A stretch of 64,000 bases of DNA from assembly GCF_000185905.1 (NCBI RefSeq), contig NC_014923.1:4673501-4737500 (forward strand), in the 5' to 3' direction. Below the pieces are notes generated by a model. That model saw only the letters and a program-made list of their open reading frames with translations, had not been told where the DNA came from and made no database searches. This DNA is from Mesorhizobium ciceri biovar biserrulae WSM1271. Lineage in GTDB: Bacteria > Pseudomonadota > Alphaproteobacteria > Rhizobiales > Rhizobiaceae. The translations under genes were made by a program, and so were the position numbers. Shown one piece after another: positions 16,369-25,156 of the stretch (its first letter is position 1; each line of letters opens with the position of its first letter).

Positions 16369-18435
16369 ATGTCGCAGCAGCCGGTGCAAACCGTTTCAGG
16401 CAAGCTCATACTGCTGATCAAGGCTGGCTATTGGCTAGCCCTGCTGATCATTGCGGCCATGGTGATCGCCTCCTTCATCCTGCTGCAGCAGATGATGGCC
16501 ACCCAACAGCACAATCACACCTTGCTCGACATCGTCAGCACACAAAAGACGCTGTCGCAGCGCATCGTCTTCCTTGCCAGTGCAACGGGTGCCGGTTCAC
16601 GCGACAAGCAACCGGCACTGGTCAGCGCGCTCAAGCAGGCAACGGCGGAGTTCGAGACCAACTACGACCTGCTGCTCCATCAGACAGGAGCCGATCCGCA
16701 ATCGCCGGCCAAGCTCGACCCGAAGTCGATCGAAAGCGTCCTCTTCGCCAAGCCCTTCCACCTCGACTATTTCTCGGTCGGGCTGATCGCCAATGGCGAC
16801 CGCCTGATCTCTGCCTATGAATCGCAATTCAGCGGCAATGGCGGTTACAAGGGCGGCGGCGAACGCGTCAATCTCGACGCCTCAGTCGCCAATGCGACCT
16901 TGTCGGGTTATGCCGCGCTCGGCCAGCGCATCACTGCCGACGCCGACGACCGCTCCGAGAAGCTGCTCGCTCTCCATCGCACGCTGTTCTACGCCACAAT
17001 CGGCGTCATCATACTGGTGGCGCTCTTCATCTTCAGGCCGATGTCGAACGCCATCCTGCGCAAGACGCATGAACTGATCGACGCGCGCAATTCCATGGCC
17101 TTCATCGCGGTTCATGACGGCCTCACCGGCCTGCACAACCGCACGTTCCTGACCGATCATTTCGACACGCTGATCAAGGGCACGCACCGGCGTCGCGAAC
17201 GCCTTGCCGTCGTCCAGCTCGATCTCGACCGATTCAAGCAGATCAACGATACGCTCGGCCACGCCGCCGGCGACTATGTGCTGGTCGTCACGGCACAGCG
17301 CATGCGCGATTCCTGCCGGGCGTCGGATCTGTGCGTGCGCCTGGGCGGCGACGAGTTCGTCATGATCCTCGGCGGCGCCGGCGGCACCGAAGACATCAAC
17401 ATGCTGGCGCGGCGCATCCTGGCGCACATCAACGAGCCGATCGTCTTCCAGGGCACGACCATTCTCCCAGGCGCCAGCGCCGGCATCGCGGTCTATCCGA
17501 TCGACGCCGACAATGCTGGGGATTTGCTGGTCCATGCCGACCTGGCGCTTTATTCCGCCAAGAAGCTTGGCGGTGGCAACTTCTCCTTCTTCTCCGAGGA
17601 ACTGCGCCGCGAACTCGATTATCGCAAGCAGCTCGAGTACGACATCAAGGTCGCCATCGCGGAGCGGGCGTTCCAGGTCTATTTCCAGCCGCAGGTCTCG
17701 CTGACCAACGGCACGATCAGCGGCATCGAGGCGCTGGTGCGCTGGAACCATGCGGAGCGCGGCATGATCCCGCCCGGCGAATTCATCCCGGTCGCCGAGA
17801 AATGCGGCTTCATGCCCGAGATCGGCCGCATCGTCATCACCAAGGCGATCAACGAGGCGGCCGAATGGAATCGCGCCGGCATTGCCTTCGGACGGCTTGC
17901 CGTCAATGTTTCCGGCACCGAGCTGCGCGAGCACGATTTCGATGCGTTCTTATTCGAGACGCTGGAAAAGGCTGGGCTGCCGCCGCAAAAGCTGTCGCTG
18001 GAAATCGTCGAATCCGTCATCCTCGACGACGAAAAGACAGGCATCGCCGCCAAGCTGCGCCACATCAGGGCAGCCGGCGTCCATCTCGAACTCGATGATT
18101 TCGGCACCGGCTATGCTTCGCTCAGCCATGTCAACCCGAACGAGATCGACCGGCTGAAGATCGATCGCCGCTTCGTTCAGAACATCCATGAGAATGGCGA
18201 CAACTCGAAGATCGTGCGCGCCATCACCGAGCTGGCGCGTGGCCTCGGCATCTCGATCGTCGCAGAGGGAGCCGAAACCGAGGCCGAGCTCGATTCGCTG
18301 ATGGCGATCGGCTGCGACCAGGTGCAGGGCTACTCCATCGCCTTCCCGATGCCGCACGACAAGGCGCTGGAGTGGCTGACCGCCCGCATGCCGAAGAAGG
18401 CGAAGCTGACGGTGCTGCAAGGAAGCCTGGCATAG
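16369..18435 (+). CDS. Membrane GGDEF-EAL protein (cyclic di-GMP turnover)
   Basis: A 688-residue protein. Two transmembrane helices (residues about 20-42 and 207-226) bracket a roughly 165-residue periplasmic sensor region without a recognised domain. GGDEF (near residue 325) is intact and preceded by the I-site RASD five residues upstream. EAL (near 453, GIEALVRW) keeps ESVILDD, LDDFGTGYASLSH, KIDRRFV and AEGAETE. Both synthesis and hydrolysis of cyclic di-GMP are therefore possible. It stands alone downstream of the tandem repeat at 16321-16348. The signal sensed is unknown. Confidence 0.92.
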   Translation: MSQQPVQTVSGKLILLIKAGYWLALLIIAAMVIASFILLQQMMATQQHNHTLLDIVSTQKTLSQRIVFLASATGAGSRDKQPALVSALKQATAEFETNYDLLLHQTGADPQSPAKLDPKSIESVLFAKPFHLDYFSVGLIANGDRLISAYESQFSGNGGYKGGGERVNLDASVANATLSGYAALGQRITADADDRSEKLLALHRTLFYATIGVIILVALFIFRPMSNAILRKTHELIDARNSMAFIAVHDGLTGLHNRTFLTDHFDTLIKGTHRRRERLAVVQLDLDRFKQINDTLGHAAGDYVLVVTAQRMRDSCRASDLCVRLGGDEFVMILGGAGGTEDINMLARRILAHINEPIVFQGTTILPGASAGIAVYPIDADNAGDLLVHADLALYSAKKLGGGNFSFFSEELRRELDYRKQLEYDIKVAIAERAFQVYFQPQVSLTNGTISGIEALVRWNHAERGMIPPGEFIPVAEKCGFMPEIGRIVITKAINEAAEWNRAGIAFGRLAVNVSGTELREHDFDAFLFETLEKAGLPPQKLSLEIVESVILDDEKTGIAAKLRHIRAAGVHLELDDFGTGYASLSHVNPNEIDRLKIDRRFVQNIHENGDNSKIVRAITELARGLGISIVAEGAETEAELDSLMAIGCDQVQGYSIAFPMPHDKALEWLTARMPKKAKLTVLQGSLA

Positions 18436-18511
18436 GTACGGCCGGGCTGCCTTGACAACCGCGTGTGAAGATGGCCGCCTTGTCGTGATCGCAACAGGGA
18501 TATCGGGGCTG

Positions 18512-19252
18512 ATGACACCGTTTCGGTTTGCCCTTGCGGCACTGCTGATCTTTGCGGCCCCCGCCCAGGGCGCCGATCGCACCATCTATCTTACCTTCGA
18601 CGATGGGCCGCTGAACGGCACAAGCAACATCCTCGACGTGCTGGAGGCCGAGCAGGTTCCTGCAACCCTATTCATGGTCGGCATGCACGCACAGGCGAGC
18701 GCTGCCAACAGAGCGCTCGTCCAGCGCGCCAAGCAGCTTCCTCTGGTGACGCTCGGCAACCACAGCTACAGCCATGCCTACAATCACTACCGGCATTTCT
18801 ACGGCGACACCGAGGGTGTCGTCGCCGACATGGTACGGGCAAACGCGGTGCTCGGCTTGAAGCCCGTGGTGCATGCAAGGCTGCCGGGGCGCGACGTGTT
18901 CAGGCTGCCCTCCATGTCGAAGAACGACATTTCGCTTGGCCTCGCCCAGGAGGGGCATGAAGAGCCCGACTACGAATTTGTCGCGGCCTCAGGCTTTTAT
19001 CTCTACGGCTGGGACCATGAATGGGTGCACAAGGACAACGGCGAGCCGGTGCAGAGCGTCGACCATCTGGTCAGCGAGATCGATCATCTGTTCGGCTATG
19101 GCCGCTTCGTCAAGCCCGGCAAGCTGATCCTGCTGATGCATGACGAGATGTTTCAGGACGGCTTCGACGGCAAGACGAAGCTGACCAATTTGATCGCCGC
19201 GCTGAAGCTGCGCCGTTACGCCTTTGGGGCAATCCAGGGCTACGACGACTGA
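18512..19252 (+). CDS. Exported polysaccharide deacetylase (NodB-like)
   Basis: A 246-residue protein with a signal peptide (residues 1-20, ending PAQGA) followed at once by the NodB-homology motif 1, YLTFDDGP. Motif 2 is GNHSYSHA, giving the metal-binding HSYSH. Motif 3 is altered from the usual R-X-P arrangement to LPGRDVFRLP, and the C-terminal motif LILLMHDE is present. It likely removes acetyl groups from an N-acetylated cell-envelope or extracellular glycan. ATG 18512 is chosen because it gives the signal peptide. It lies 76 bp downstream of the GGDEF-EAL gene. Confidence 0.85.
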   Translation: MTPFRFALAALLIFAAPAQGADRTIYLTFDDGPLNGTSNILDVLEAEQVPATLFMVGMHAQASAANRALVQRAKQLPLVTLGNHSYSHAYNHYRHFYGDTEGVVADMVRANAVLGLKPVVHARLPGRDVFRLPSMSKNDISLGLAQEGHEEPDYEFVAASGFYLYGWDHEWVHKDNGEPVQSVDHLVSEIDHLFGYGRFVKPGKLILLMHDEMFQDGFDGKTKLTNLIAALKLRRYAFGAIQGYDD

Positions 19253-19323
19253 ACCGGTGAGGACGGCAAGTTCTTCAGCGGATGTGCATCGGTACCCGAT
19301 GCTGTCGCATGGCCGGCAAGGCG

Positions 19324-20136
19324 TCAAAGCACCTCGATCGACTCCCCGCGCAGCTTGTGCCGACGCAATTTGATGTATGTGCGCAAATTAGGCGTCATCT
19401 GAAAGCCCACCAGCTTCGTCTCCTGGAGGGGAGCAGCCCACGCCATCGTCTCGTAGCGGGCGCCGTAACCTTCGATGGTGGCGGCAAGATTTTCGTGGCC
19501 CAGATTCCTGGCCAGAGTGGCGCAGGCAGCAACCCTCGAACGAATCGACTGGCCGTATTTGGGCGCAAACGCCAGTCCGCCGTCCGCCAGGTCATCGACC
19601 TCATGGGCAAGCGCCAGGAACAGAATGTCCTCGTCGCCGGTCGGCACACCTTTGTCCACAATGCGCTCGGGATCTCCCGTGTCGAATTTCAGTCCGACCA
19701 CGCGAGCGACAAGACCCTCGACGCGAGGACCAATTTTTTGCTCCAGCCACTTGCGATGAGCATCGGTTCGCCTGCTGGATTTGCCGTCCGGATACTGGCC
19801 TCCGTCATAGGCGGCGTGAAACATAGCAGCGAGGACAAGATCGACGCTTTTGTCGAAATGCGCGACCGACGACGCAGCTCCCACCGCATGGCAGATGAAA
19901 GGCCGTCCCGTCTTGCGATAACGGCCGTTGAACATCGCGCAACACACACGATACGCCTTCTGCACCCGGGCGATATCGGCAAGCGGATATCCAGCCTCGT
20001 ATAGCTGGATGTAAAGCGCCGTGTTGGTCTGGCGCGGAACGAACAGATCTTCTTTGGTCAACTTGTCCCCTCGAACGTTGTTAGGTTTTCCGGCGACTTC
20101 TCGCTGCCGAAGCCAGCGGCTTCGGTATTCTTGCAC
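19324..20136 (-). CDS. HD-like protein of unknown function
   Basis: A protein of up to 270 residues. Around residues 70-115 it reads KTGRPFICHAVGAASSVAHF and later AAMFHAAYDGGQY, resembling the HD phosphohydrolase start of RelA/SpoT-like proteins. The usual HD doublet is replaced by HAAYD, so catalysis is doubtful. DUF6817 is a possible family name, from memory. There is no synthetase domain. Start is uncertain: ATG 20136 gives the longest product, but TTG 20061 is preceded by GAGGGGA and begins the conserved-looking part. Confidence 0.55.
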   Translation of the reverse strand: MQEYRSRWLRQREVAGKPNNVRGDKLTKEDLFVPRQTNTALYIQLYEAGYPLADIARVQKAYRVCCAMFNGRYRKTGRPFICHAVGAASSVAHFDKSVDLVLAAMFHAAYDGGQYPDGKSSRRTDAHRKWLEQKIGPRVEGLVARVVGLKFDTGDPERIVDKGVPTGDEDILFLALAHEVDDLADGGLAFAPKYGQSIRSRVAACATLARNLGHENLAATIEGYGARYETMAWAAPLQETKLVGFQMTPNLRTYIKLRRHKLRGESIEVL

Positions 20137-20251
20137 AGATTTTGCGGAAGAGTTGAGCCTGACCTCTTCCCACCAGGATCAGCCGGGCAATGGAACGTTA
20201 CAAATGTGATGAGGGAAGTCCACTCCAAGGAAATTCTTGGTCCGCCGGGTT

Positions 20252-20680
20252 CTATCCCCCGACATTGCCCCGCAACACAGCCAGCACCTGCGCGAACTCC
20301 GCCAGACGCTCATCGGTCAATCCCACTCGCAGCCGCTTGTCGAAGACGAGCGCGGCCTTGCGCAGTGTCTCGAACATCGCTTCTCCGGCCTCGGTCAATT
20401 CGACCAGATGAACCCGGCGGTTGACGGGGTCGCGGCGGCGCATCAGCAGGCCCTGCGCCTCCATGGCGTTGAGATGATGGGTCAGCGTCGCGCCCTGGAT
20501 ACCGATCATGCCGGCAAGCTCGCGCTGGTTGGCAAGGTTGCTCGACTTGACCGATAGCAGCGTGAGCCAGATCGGCAATGTACCTCCAGCCTCGACCAGG
20601 GCAGCATCGAAGGCCTGGGCAACCAGCTTGGCGGTTCGTCCGAGATTCATGCCGACTGGCGGGCGGTCAAAGGGTGTCAT
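20252..20680 (-). CDS. MarR-family regulator
   Basis: A 142-residue MarR regulator with recognition-helix region IGIQGATLTHHLNAMEAQGL and the wing RRRDPVNRRVHLVELTEAGE. It is divergent from a small membrane protein gene across 115 bp. That AT-rich gap holds a promoter and repeated ATCTA sequence, so the likely target is the neighbour and itself. The ligand is unknown. Confidence 0.9.
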   Translation of the reverse strand: MTPFDRPPVGMNLGRTAKLVAQAFDAALVEAGGTLPIWLTLLSVKSSNLANQRELAGMIGIQGATLTHHLNAMEAQGLLMRRRDPVNRRVHLVELTEAGEAMFETLRKAALVFDKRLRVGLTDERLAEFAQVLAVLRGNVGG

Positions 20681-20732
20681 TGCAGGACCCTAGACGGTGT
20701 CATGCACGGATGGAACTGGCACGACTTATATA

Positions 20733-20766
20733 TTGACATCTAACCATTCGATATCTAATTATCTAG
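20733..20766 (+). promoter_or_regulatory. Promoter and repeated ATCTA sites in the MarR/membrane-protein gap
   Basis: TTGACA (20733-20738) and TAATTA (20756-20761) are 17 bp apart. ATCTAA occurs at 20738-20743 and 20753-20758, and ATCTAG at 20761-20766, overlapping the promoter. The pattern fits a repressor site for the adjacent MarR protein. Confidence 0.5.
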
Positions 20767-20795
20767 AGATGGCGGGCTAAAGAGGAAATCCGGTC

Positions 20796-21203
20796 ATGCA
20801 ATATGTCTACATCGTCGTTATCGGTCTTCATGTCATGGCAGGCGTATTCTGGGCGGGCACGACCATCGCGGTCGGCCGTGACCCGGACATCCGGGCGGAA
20901 CGGTTCTTCCGGCCGCAAATGGGCGCTGCCGGCCTGGTTTTCCTGACCGGCATACTGCTCTGGTATTTCTTTCACGAGGGTGTTTTCGGCTCGATGGAGA
21001 AGGTGCTGGCGCTGGGCATCGTGACGGCCCTGATCGCCGCCGGCGTGCAAGGCGCGCTGGTAGGCTCAGCCAGCAGGCAGCTTGCCGGTGCTGATGCGGC
21101 AACGGAAAGGCAGTTGCGCGCGAAGATGACAAGAGGCGAGCGCATTGCCGGGGGGCTGTTGGTGCTGACAGTGCTGTGCATGGCCACCGCCAGAATGTTT
21201 TGA
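20796..21203 (+). CDS. Small integral membrane protein next to MarR regulator
   Basis: A 135-residue protein with four hydrophobic segments: residues about 4-24, 45-62, 70-88 and 116-134. The first helix carries HVMAGVFWAGTT, a pattern seen in CopD-like or DUF2269-like small membrane proteins, but I do not assign it firmly. Strong promoter-like sequence and the divergent MarR gene suggest inducible expression. No transport or catalytic residues are evident. Confidence 0.75.
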   Translation: MQYVYIVVIGLHVMAGVFWAGTTIAVGRDPDIRAERFFRPQMGAAGLVFLTGILLWYFFHEGVFGSMEKVLALGIVTALIAAGVQGALVGSASRQLAGADAATERQLRAKMTRGERIAGGLLVLTVLCMATARMF

Positions 21204-21346
21204 ACGCCGCCACGCGGCACACCCTCACAGAATCGTACGTTGTCTGGCGACGAGCCAATGACGTGCGAGCGCGCGGCCAGACCGAAGTACATGGGCTCTC
21301 GTACGCAGGTCCGGCCGCGCGCCACCGATCCTCGCAACGCCCAATT

Positions 21347-23392
21347 TCAGATCCGCAAGCCGAACCTGATGCCGTCGTAGATGGCGGCATGGATGTTGCG
21401 CGAGGCGACCGCGTCGCCGATGCGGAACAGTACAAAGCCGCCTTCTGGATTGCGCTTGGGGAAGATGTCGCCACCGCTCACCAGCCGTTCGTAGTCGACC
21501 GCACCGCCGTTCTTCGACAGCGGCTTCAGCGAGAGATAGAGATCATCGAGCGGCAACGTACCGTGCTCGACCACCACCTGGTCGACCCTGCGCTCGCCGC
21601 GCCAGCCAGCGGCGAAATCCGATGCCAGTTCGGCGACCAGTTGGTTGCCCTCGCGGCGCACCGAACGCAGCCGCGTGTTGATGGTGATGATGACGCCCTT
21701 TTCCTGAAAGGCGCGCATGTACGGCACATGGTTCATGCCGCCCATTTCCGGGGCAAAGAAACGTTCGGGCGAGACAAGTTCGAGTTTCGAGCCGGCATTG
21801 GCGATCAGTTCGGCGGCGCCCATGCCCTGATGGCCGCCATTGTCGTCATAGAGCAGTACATTTTCGGCCGGCTTGACGCTGCCGGCCATGATGTCCCAGC
21901 TTGAGGTGACAAGATTGTCGCCCGCCGTCAGCGGCGGGTTCTGCGGCAGGCCGCCGGTGGCGACCACCACCACGTCGGGTGACAGCGCCAGAACATCGTC
22001 CTTCTCCGCCCAGGTGTCGTAGCGGATCTCGACGCCGAGCCGGGCGAGTTCAGCCAGCCGCCAGTCGATGATACCGATCAGCTCCTTGCGGCGCGGATTC
22101 TGCGTCGCCAGTCGAATTTGGCCGCCGGCCTGGCTCGATGCTTCAAGCACCGTCACCTTATGGCCGCGCTCGGCTGCGACCCGCGCAACCTCCAGCCCGC
22201 CGGCGCCGGCTCCGATGACCACGATTTTCTGCTTCGGTCCTTCGGTCTTGACGATGATATGCGGGATTTCGGCCTCGCGGCCAGTCGCGGCATTGTGGAC
22301 GCAAAGCGCTTCGCCGCCCTCATAAATGCGGTCGAGACAATAGGTGGCGCCCACGCACGGGCGGATCTCATGCTCGCGGCCCTCTATCACCTTTTTGATG
22401 ATGTGCGGATCGGCGATATGGGCGCGGGTCATGCCGACCATGTCGAGCTTGCCGGTGGCAATGGCGTGGCGTGCGGTGGCCACGTCGGATATGCGCGCCG
22501 CGTGGAAGGTCGGGAATTTCGTCGCCGCCCTCACCTCTCCGGCGAAATCGAGATGCGGCGACGAGCGCATGCCGGCCACCGGTATGACCTTGGTCAGCGC
22601 CGCGTCGCTTTCGATCGAGCCGCGGATGATGTTGAGGAAATCGACCTTGCCGGAATTGGCCAGCCGCCCGGCGATCTCGATGCCTTCCTGTTTGGACAGG
22701 CCTTTTTCGAAATCTTCGTCAGCGACCATGCGGATGCCGACGACGAATTTCTCGCCGACCGACGCACGCACGGCATCAAGCACCATGTTGGTGAAGCGCA
22801 GGCGGTTGTCGAGCGAGCCGCCGAATTCGTCGTCGCGATGGTTGGTGGCCGGCGACCAGAAGCCGTCCATCAGATGGCCGTAGGATTCGAACTCGATGCC
22901 GTCCAGGCCGGCGGCCTGACAGCGCTGGGCGGCCGAAGCATAGTCGGCGACGATGCGCTCGATGTCCCAGTCCTCGATGGTTTTCGGGAATGCGCGATGC
23001 GCCGGCTCACGCACCGGCGAGGCCGAGAGCACCGGCAGCCAGTCGGCCTTGTTCCAGCCGGTACGGCGGCCGAGATGGGTGATCTGGATCATCACCTTGC
23101 AGTCGTGCTCGTGGCAGGCATCGGCGAGCTCGGCCAGCCACGGCACGATCCTGTCGTCATAGACATGCAGATTGCCGAAAGCGGCCGGGCTGTCGCGCGA
23201 GACGATCGCCGAGCCGGCGGTCATGGTCAGCGCCATACCGCCCTTGGCCTTCTCGGCATGGTAGAGCCGGTATCGCTGTTTCGGCATGCCGTCCTCGGAA
23301 TAGGCCGGCTCATGGCTGGTCGACATGACCCGGTTCTTCAGCGTCAGATGTTTGAGCTGGTAGGGCTGGAGAAGCGGATCGTTGGAGGTCAT
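21347..23392 (-). CDS. NADH:flavin oxidoreductase, N-methylproline demethylase-like
   Basis: A 681-residue enzyme of the trimethylamine dehydrogenase/2,4-dienoyl-CoA reductase type. An old-yellow-enzyme TIM barrel (residues 1-340) binds FMN. Cysteines in RPCVGATYCLDR and ALCVHN fit a 4Fe-4S cluster near residues 345-370. The C-terminal half has a Rossmann motif IVVIGAGAGGLEVARVAAE for FAD/NAD(P). Rhizobial relatives (StcD-like) demethylate N-methylproline from stachydrine. A demethylase role also fits the MttB-like gene 4 kb away, but substrate is inferred. It is divergent from queF. Confidence 0.82.
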   Translation of the reverse strand: MTSNDPLLQPYQLKHLTLKNRVMSTSHEPAYSEDGMPKQRYRLYHAEKAKGGMALTMTAGSAIVSRDSPAAFGNLHVYDDRIVPWLAELADACHEHDCKVMIQITHLGRRTGWNKADWLPVLSASPVREPAHRAFPKTIEDWDIERIVADYASAAQRCQAAGLDGIEFESYGHLMDGFWSPATNHRDDEFGGSLDNRLRFTNMVLDAVRASVGEKFVVGIRMVADEDFEKGLSKQEGIEIAGRLANSGKVDFLNIIRGSIESDAALTKVIPVAGMRSSPHLDFAGEVRAATKFPTFHAARISDVATARHAIATGKLDMVGMTRAHIADPHIIKKVIEGREHEIRPCVGATYCLDRIYEGGEALCVHNAATGREAEIPHIIVKTEGPKQKIVVIGAGAGGLEVARVAAERGHKVTVLEASSQAGGQIRLATQNPRRKELIGIIDWRLAELARLGVEIRYDTWAEKDDVLALSPDVVVVATGGLPQNPPLTAGDNLVTSSWDIMAGSVKPAENVLLYDDNGGHQGMGAAELIANAGSKLELVSPERFFAPEMGGMNHVPYMRAFQEKGVIITINTRLRSVRREGNQLVAELASDFAAGWRGERRVDQVVVEHGTLPLDDLYLSLKPLSKNGGAVDYERLVSGGDIFPKRNPEGGFVLFRIGDAVASRNIHAAIYDGIRFGLRI

Positions 23393-23493
23393 CGTCTTCC
23401 TGCGGTTTCAAATTGTGCTAATGAGCGGCAAAATTCGTTTTCAAGCATGTCGTCCCGCACGCACTCCGGGCGCATGCGACAAGGATTGGGCCC

Positions 23494-23955
23494 ATGATCG
23501 ACACCAAAACTCTCACCCAGCTCGGTGCGCACGTCGAGACGCCACAAAGCCCCGAAGCAGCGGTCCTGGAGACCGTACCGTTTTCGCGCGGCGACGGGCC
23601 GCCGGCGATCGTGCGCTTCACCTGCCCGGAATTCACCTCGCTGTGCCCGGTCACCGGCCAACCGGACTTCGCCCATATCGTCATCGACTACGCACCCGAT
23701 GCGGCTCTGGTGGAATCGAAGTCGCTCAAGCTGTTCATGACCTCGTTTCGCAACCATGGCGCCTTCCATGAAGACTGCACCGTCATGATCGGCCGCCGCA
23801 TCGTGGCGGCAACCAAGCCGCTGTGGTTGCGCATAGGCGGCTATTGGTATCCACGCGGCGGCATTCCGATCGATGTGTTCTGGCAAACCGGCGCTCCGCC
23901 GGAAGGCGCCTGGCTCCCCGACACCGGGGTGGCGCCCTATCGCGGGCGGGGTTGA
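23494..23955 (+). CDS. queF: NADPH-dependent 7-cyano-7-deazaguanine reductase (preQ1 synthase)
   Basis: QueF reduces preQ0 to preQ1, the last free-base step of queuosine biosynthesis. The 153-residue length is that of the short YkvM-type subfamily. The catalytic cysteine lies in [11 protein letters not shown]. The signature ESKSLKLF binds NADPH/substrate and is followed by [11 protein letters not shown]. No other queuosine genes adjoin it. I saw no preQ1 riboswitch-like fold in the 101 bp upstream. Confidence 0.95.
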
Positions 23956-23964
23956 GCTCGCCCA

Positions 23965-24576
23965 TCATTCGCACTGATATTGGCTGAGTGCCCATTCGCC
24001 GGTCACCGACAACAGGTCCGTGATCTTCCAGTCGCCATCGACCTTCTTGAATTTCCATTCCAGCCGGTGCGGGTTGCCCGATATGACGAAGGCGACGATG
24101 ACCTTGGCCTGGTCACCGTTGATCGCCTCGAGCGTCTTCAGGCTCTTGTCGATCTCGGCCTTGTCGTAATCGGCATTGTCGAGCGCCATGTTGGGGTCGA
24201 GGCACTCGCCCTGCCCGGATTTGCGCAAGGCGTCGCTCTTGTCGAGCACGGTTTTGGCTGGATCGATGAAATGGCTTCGCTCGGCCGGATCGATCTCCAG
24301 CCCGACCTGATCGTAAAACGGCCGCACAACGGCGGTCGGCGAGCCCGGCTGGATCGGTGCGGCGGGCGCGGCTTCGGCCGGCGACCATCCAACCGGCGGC
24401 GTGGCCGGTTCTGCCGCTCCGCCCGGCGCATTTGCGGGCGGTGCAGCGCTGTCGCTCGGCTGGGTGTCGGCCGGGGCGTTTGCCGGCGGCGCACCCAACA
24501 AGCCTTGCGCGGCGGCGCCGCTCAGAGCCGCCAGCAGGCACACACCCGACAGTGCCACGAACCGGCGGTGGGCCAT
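23965..24576 (-). CDS. Exported protein, tandem paralogue 2, with Pro/Ala-rich linker
   Basis: A 203-residue protein with a signal peptide (residues 1-24, ending SGAAAQ), then about 55 residues of Ala/Pro-rich linker. A globular domain then opens VRPFYDQVGLEIDPAERSHF. It shares length, order and many residues with the gene just upstream, including WKFKKVDGDWKITDLLSV against its partner WSLKKIDGKWKISDIASK. The pair resembles DUF3828-like periplasmic proteins. ATG 24576 is 4 nt after the partner's stop, so they are co-transcribed. Function unknown. Confidence 0.75.
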   Translation of the reverse strand: MAHRRFVALSGVCLLAALSGAAAQGLLGAPPANAPADTQPSDSAAPPANAPGGAAEPATPPVGWSPAEAAPAAPIQPGSPTAVVRPFYDQVGLEIDPAERSHFIDPAKTVLDKSDALRKSGQGECLDPNMALDNADYDKAEIDKSLKTLEAINGDQAKVIVAFVISGNPHRLEWKFKKVDGDWKITDLLSVTGEWALSQYQCE

Positions 24577-24580
24577 CGCT

Positions 24581-25060
24581 TCACTCCGGCGTCTGGCCGG
24601 CCATGCATTCCAGCGCGCTGAGCGTCCAGTCGCTGGTTTTGGAAGCAATGTCCGATATCTTCCACTTGCCGTCGATCTTCTTGAGCGACCAGAGCATTTC
24701 ACGTTTGGAATCGTCGCCTTCCGGAAACAGGCTGAAGGATGCCGTGACCTGTGCGTTGTCGCCATCCTGCTTCTCAGACAGTTTCAGCGTTTTCGAGACG
24801 GTTTTCTGATCGAAATCCTGAGCGTCGAGACCAGGATCGAAATCGATGCAGGCGACCTGGTCCGGGTTCTTTTTCGTTGCCTGGTCGTTCAGGTCGAACA
24901 GTTTCGTCACCGGTTCGGTGAACCGGTCCCGATATTGTTCGTCGGCCTCGAACTTGACCGCCGGGGCATAGAAGAACTTCACCGCGTCGGACGCCGGTCC
25001 GGCGACGGCTCCGGCCGGCAGGGCTATCGAAAGGGCGGCAACGAGCACTGTCAGTCGCAT
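24581..25060 (-). CDS. Exported protein, tandem paralogue 1
   Basis: A 159-residue protein with a signal peptide (residues 1-21, ending AGAVAGP). The mature domain opens DAVKFFYAPAVKFEADEQYR and ends with WSLKKIDGKWKISDIASK and a C-terminal ALEC. It is the likely parent or sister of the downstream gene, lacking that gene's Ala/Pro linker. Both keep two cysteines (one mid-protein in VACIDFDP or GECLDPN, one near the end), a likely disulfide in the periplasm. DUF3828-like by resemblance; role unknown. Confidence 0.78.
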   Translation of the reverse strand: MRLTVLVAALSIALPAGAVAGPASDAVKFFYAPAVKFEADEQYRDRFTEPVTKLFDLNDQATKKNPDQVACIDFDPGLDAQDFDQKTVSKTLKLSEKQDGDNAQVTASFSLFPEGDDSKREMLWSLKKIDGKWKISDIASKTSDWTLSALECMAGQTPE

Positions 25061-25156
25061 GCAGAATCTCCGGCTTTTGATGGCTTGAGCCTATCAACAC
25101 CACGCATCCTGCATATCGGCTTTTTTGCGGCTCATGAAGTCCTGCAGCACCTTGTT

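Noticed and set aside
23393..23493. Possible preQ1 riboswitch ahead of queF
   Set aside because: The 101-bp leader shows no short G/C stem with an A-rich tail of the preQ1 type.
22118..23497. A 459-codon plus-strand frame opposite the flavin oxidoreductase
   Set aside because: Same reasons: antisense to a well-supported gene and no recognisable domain.
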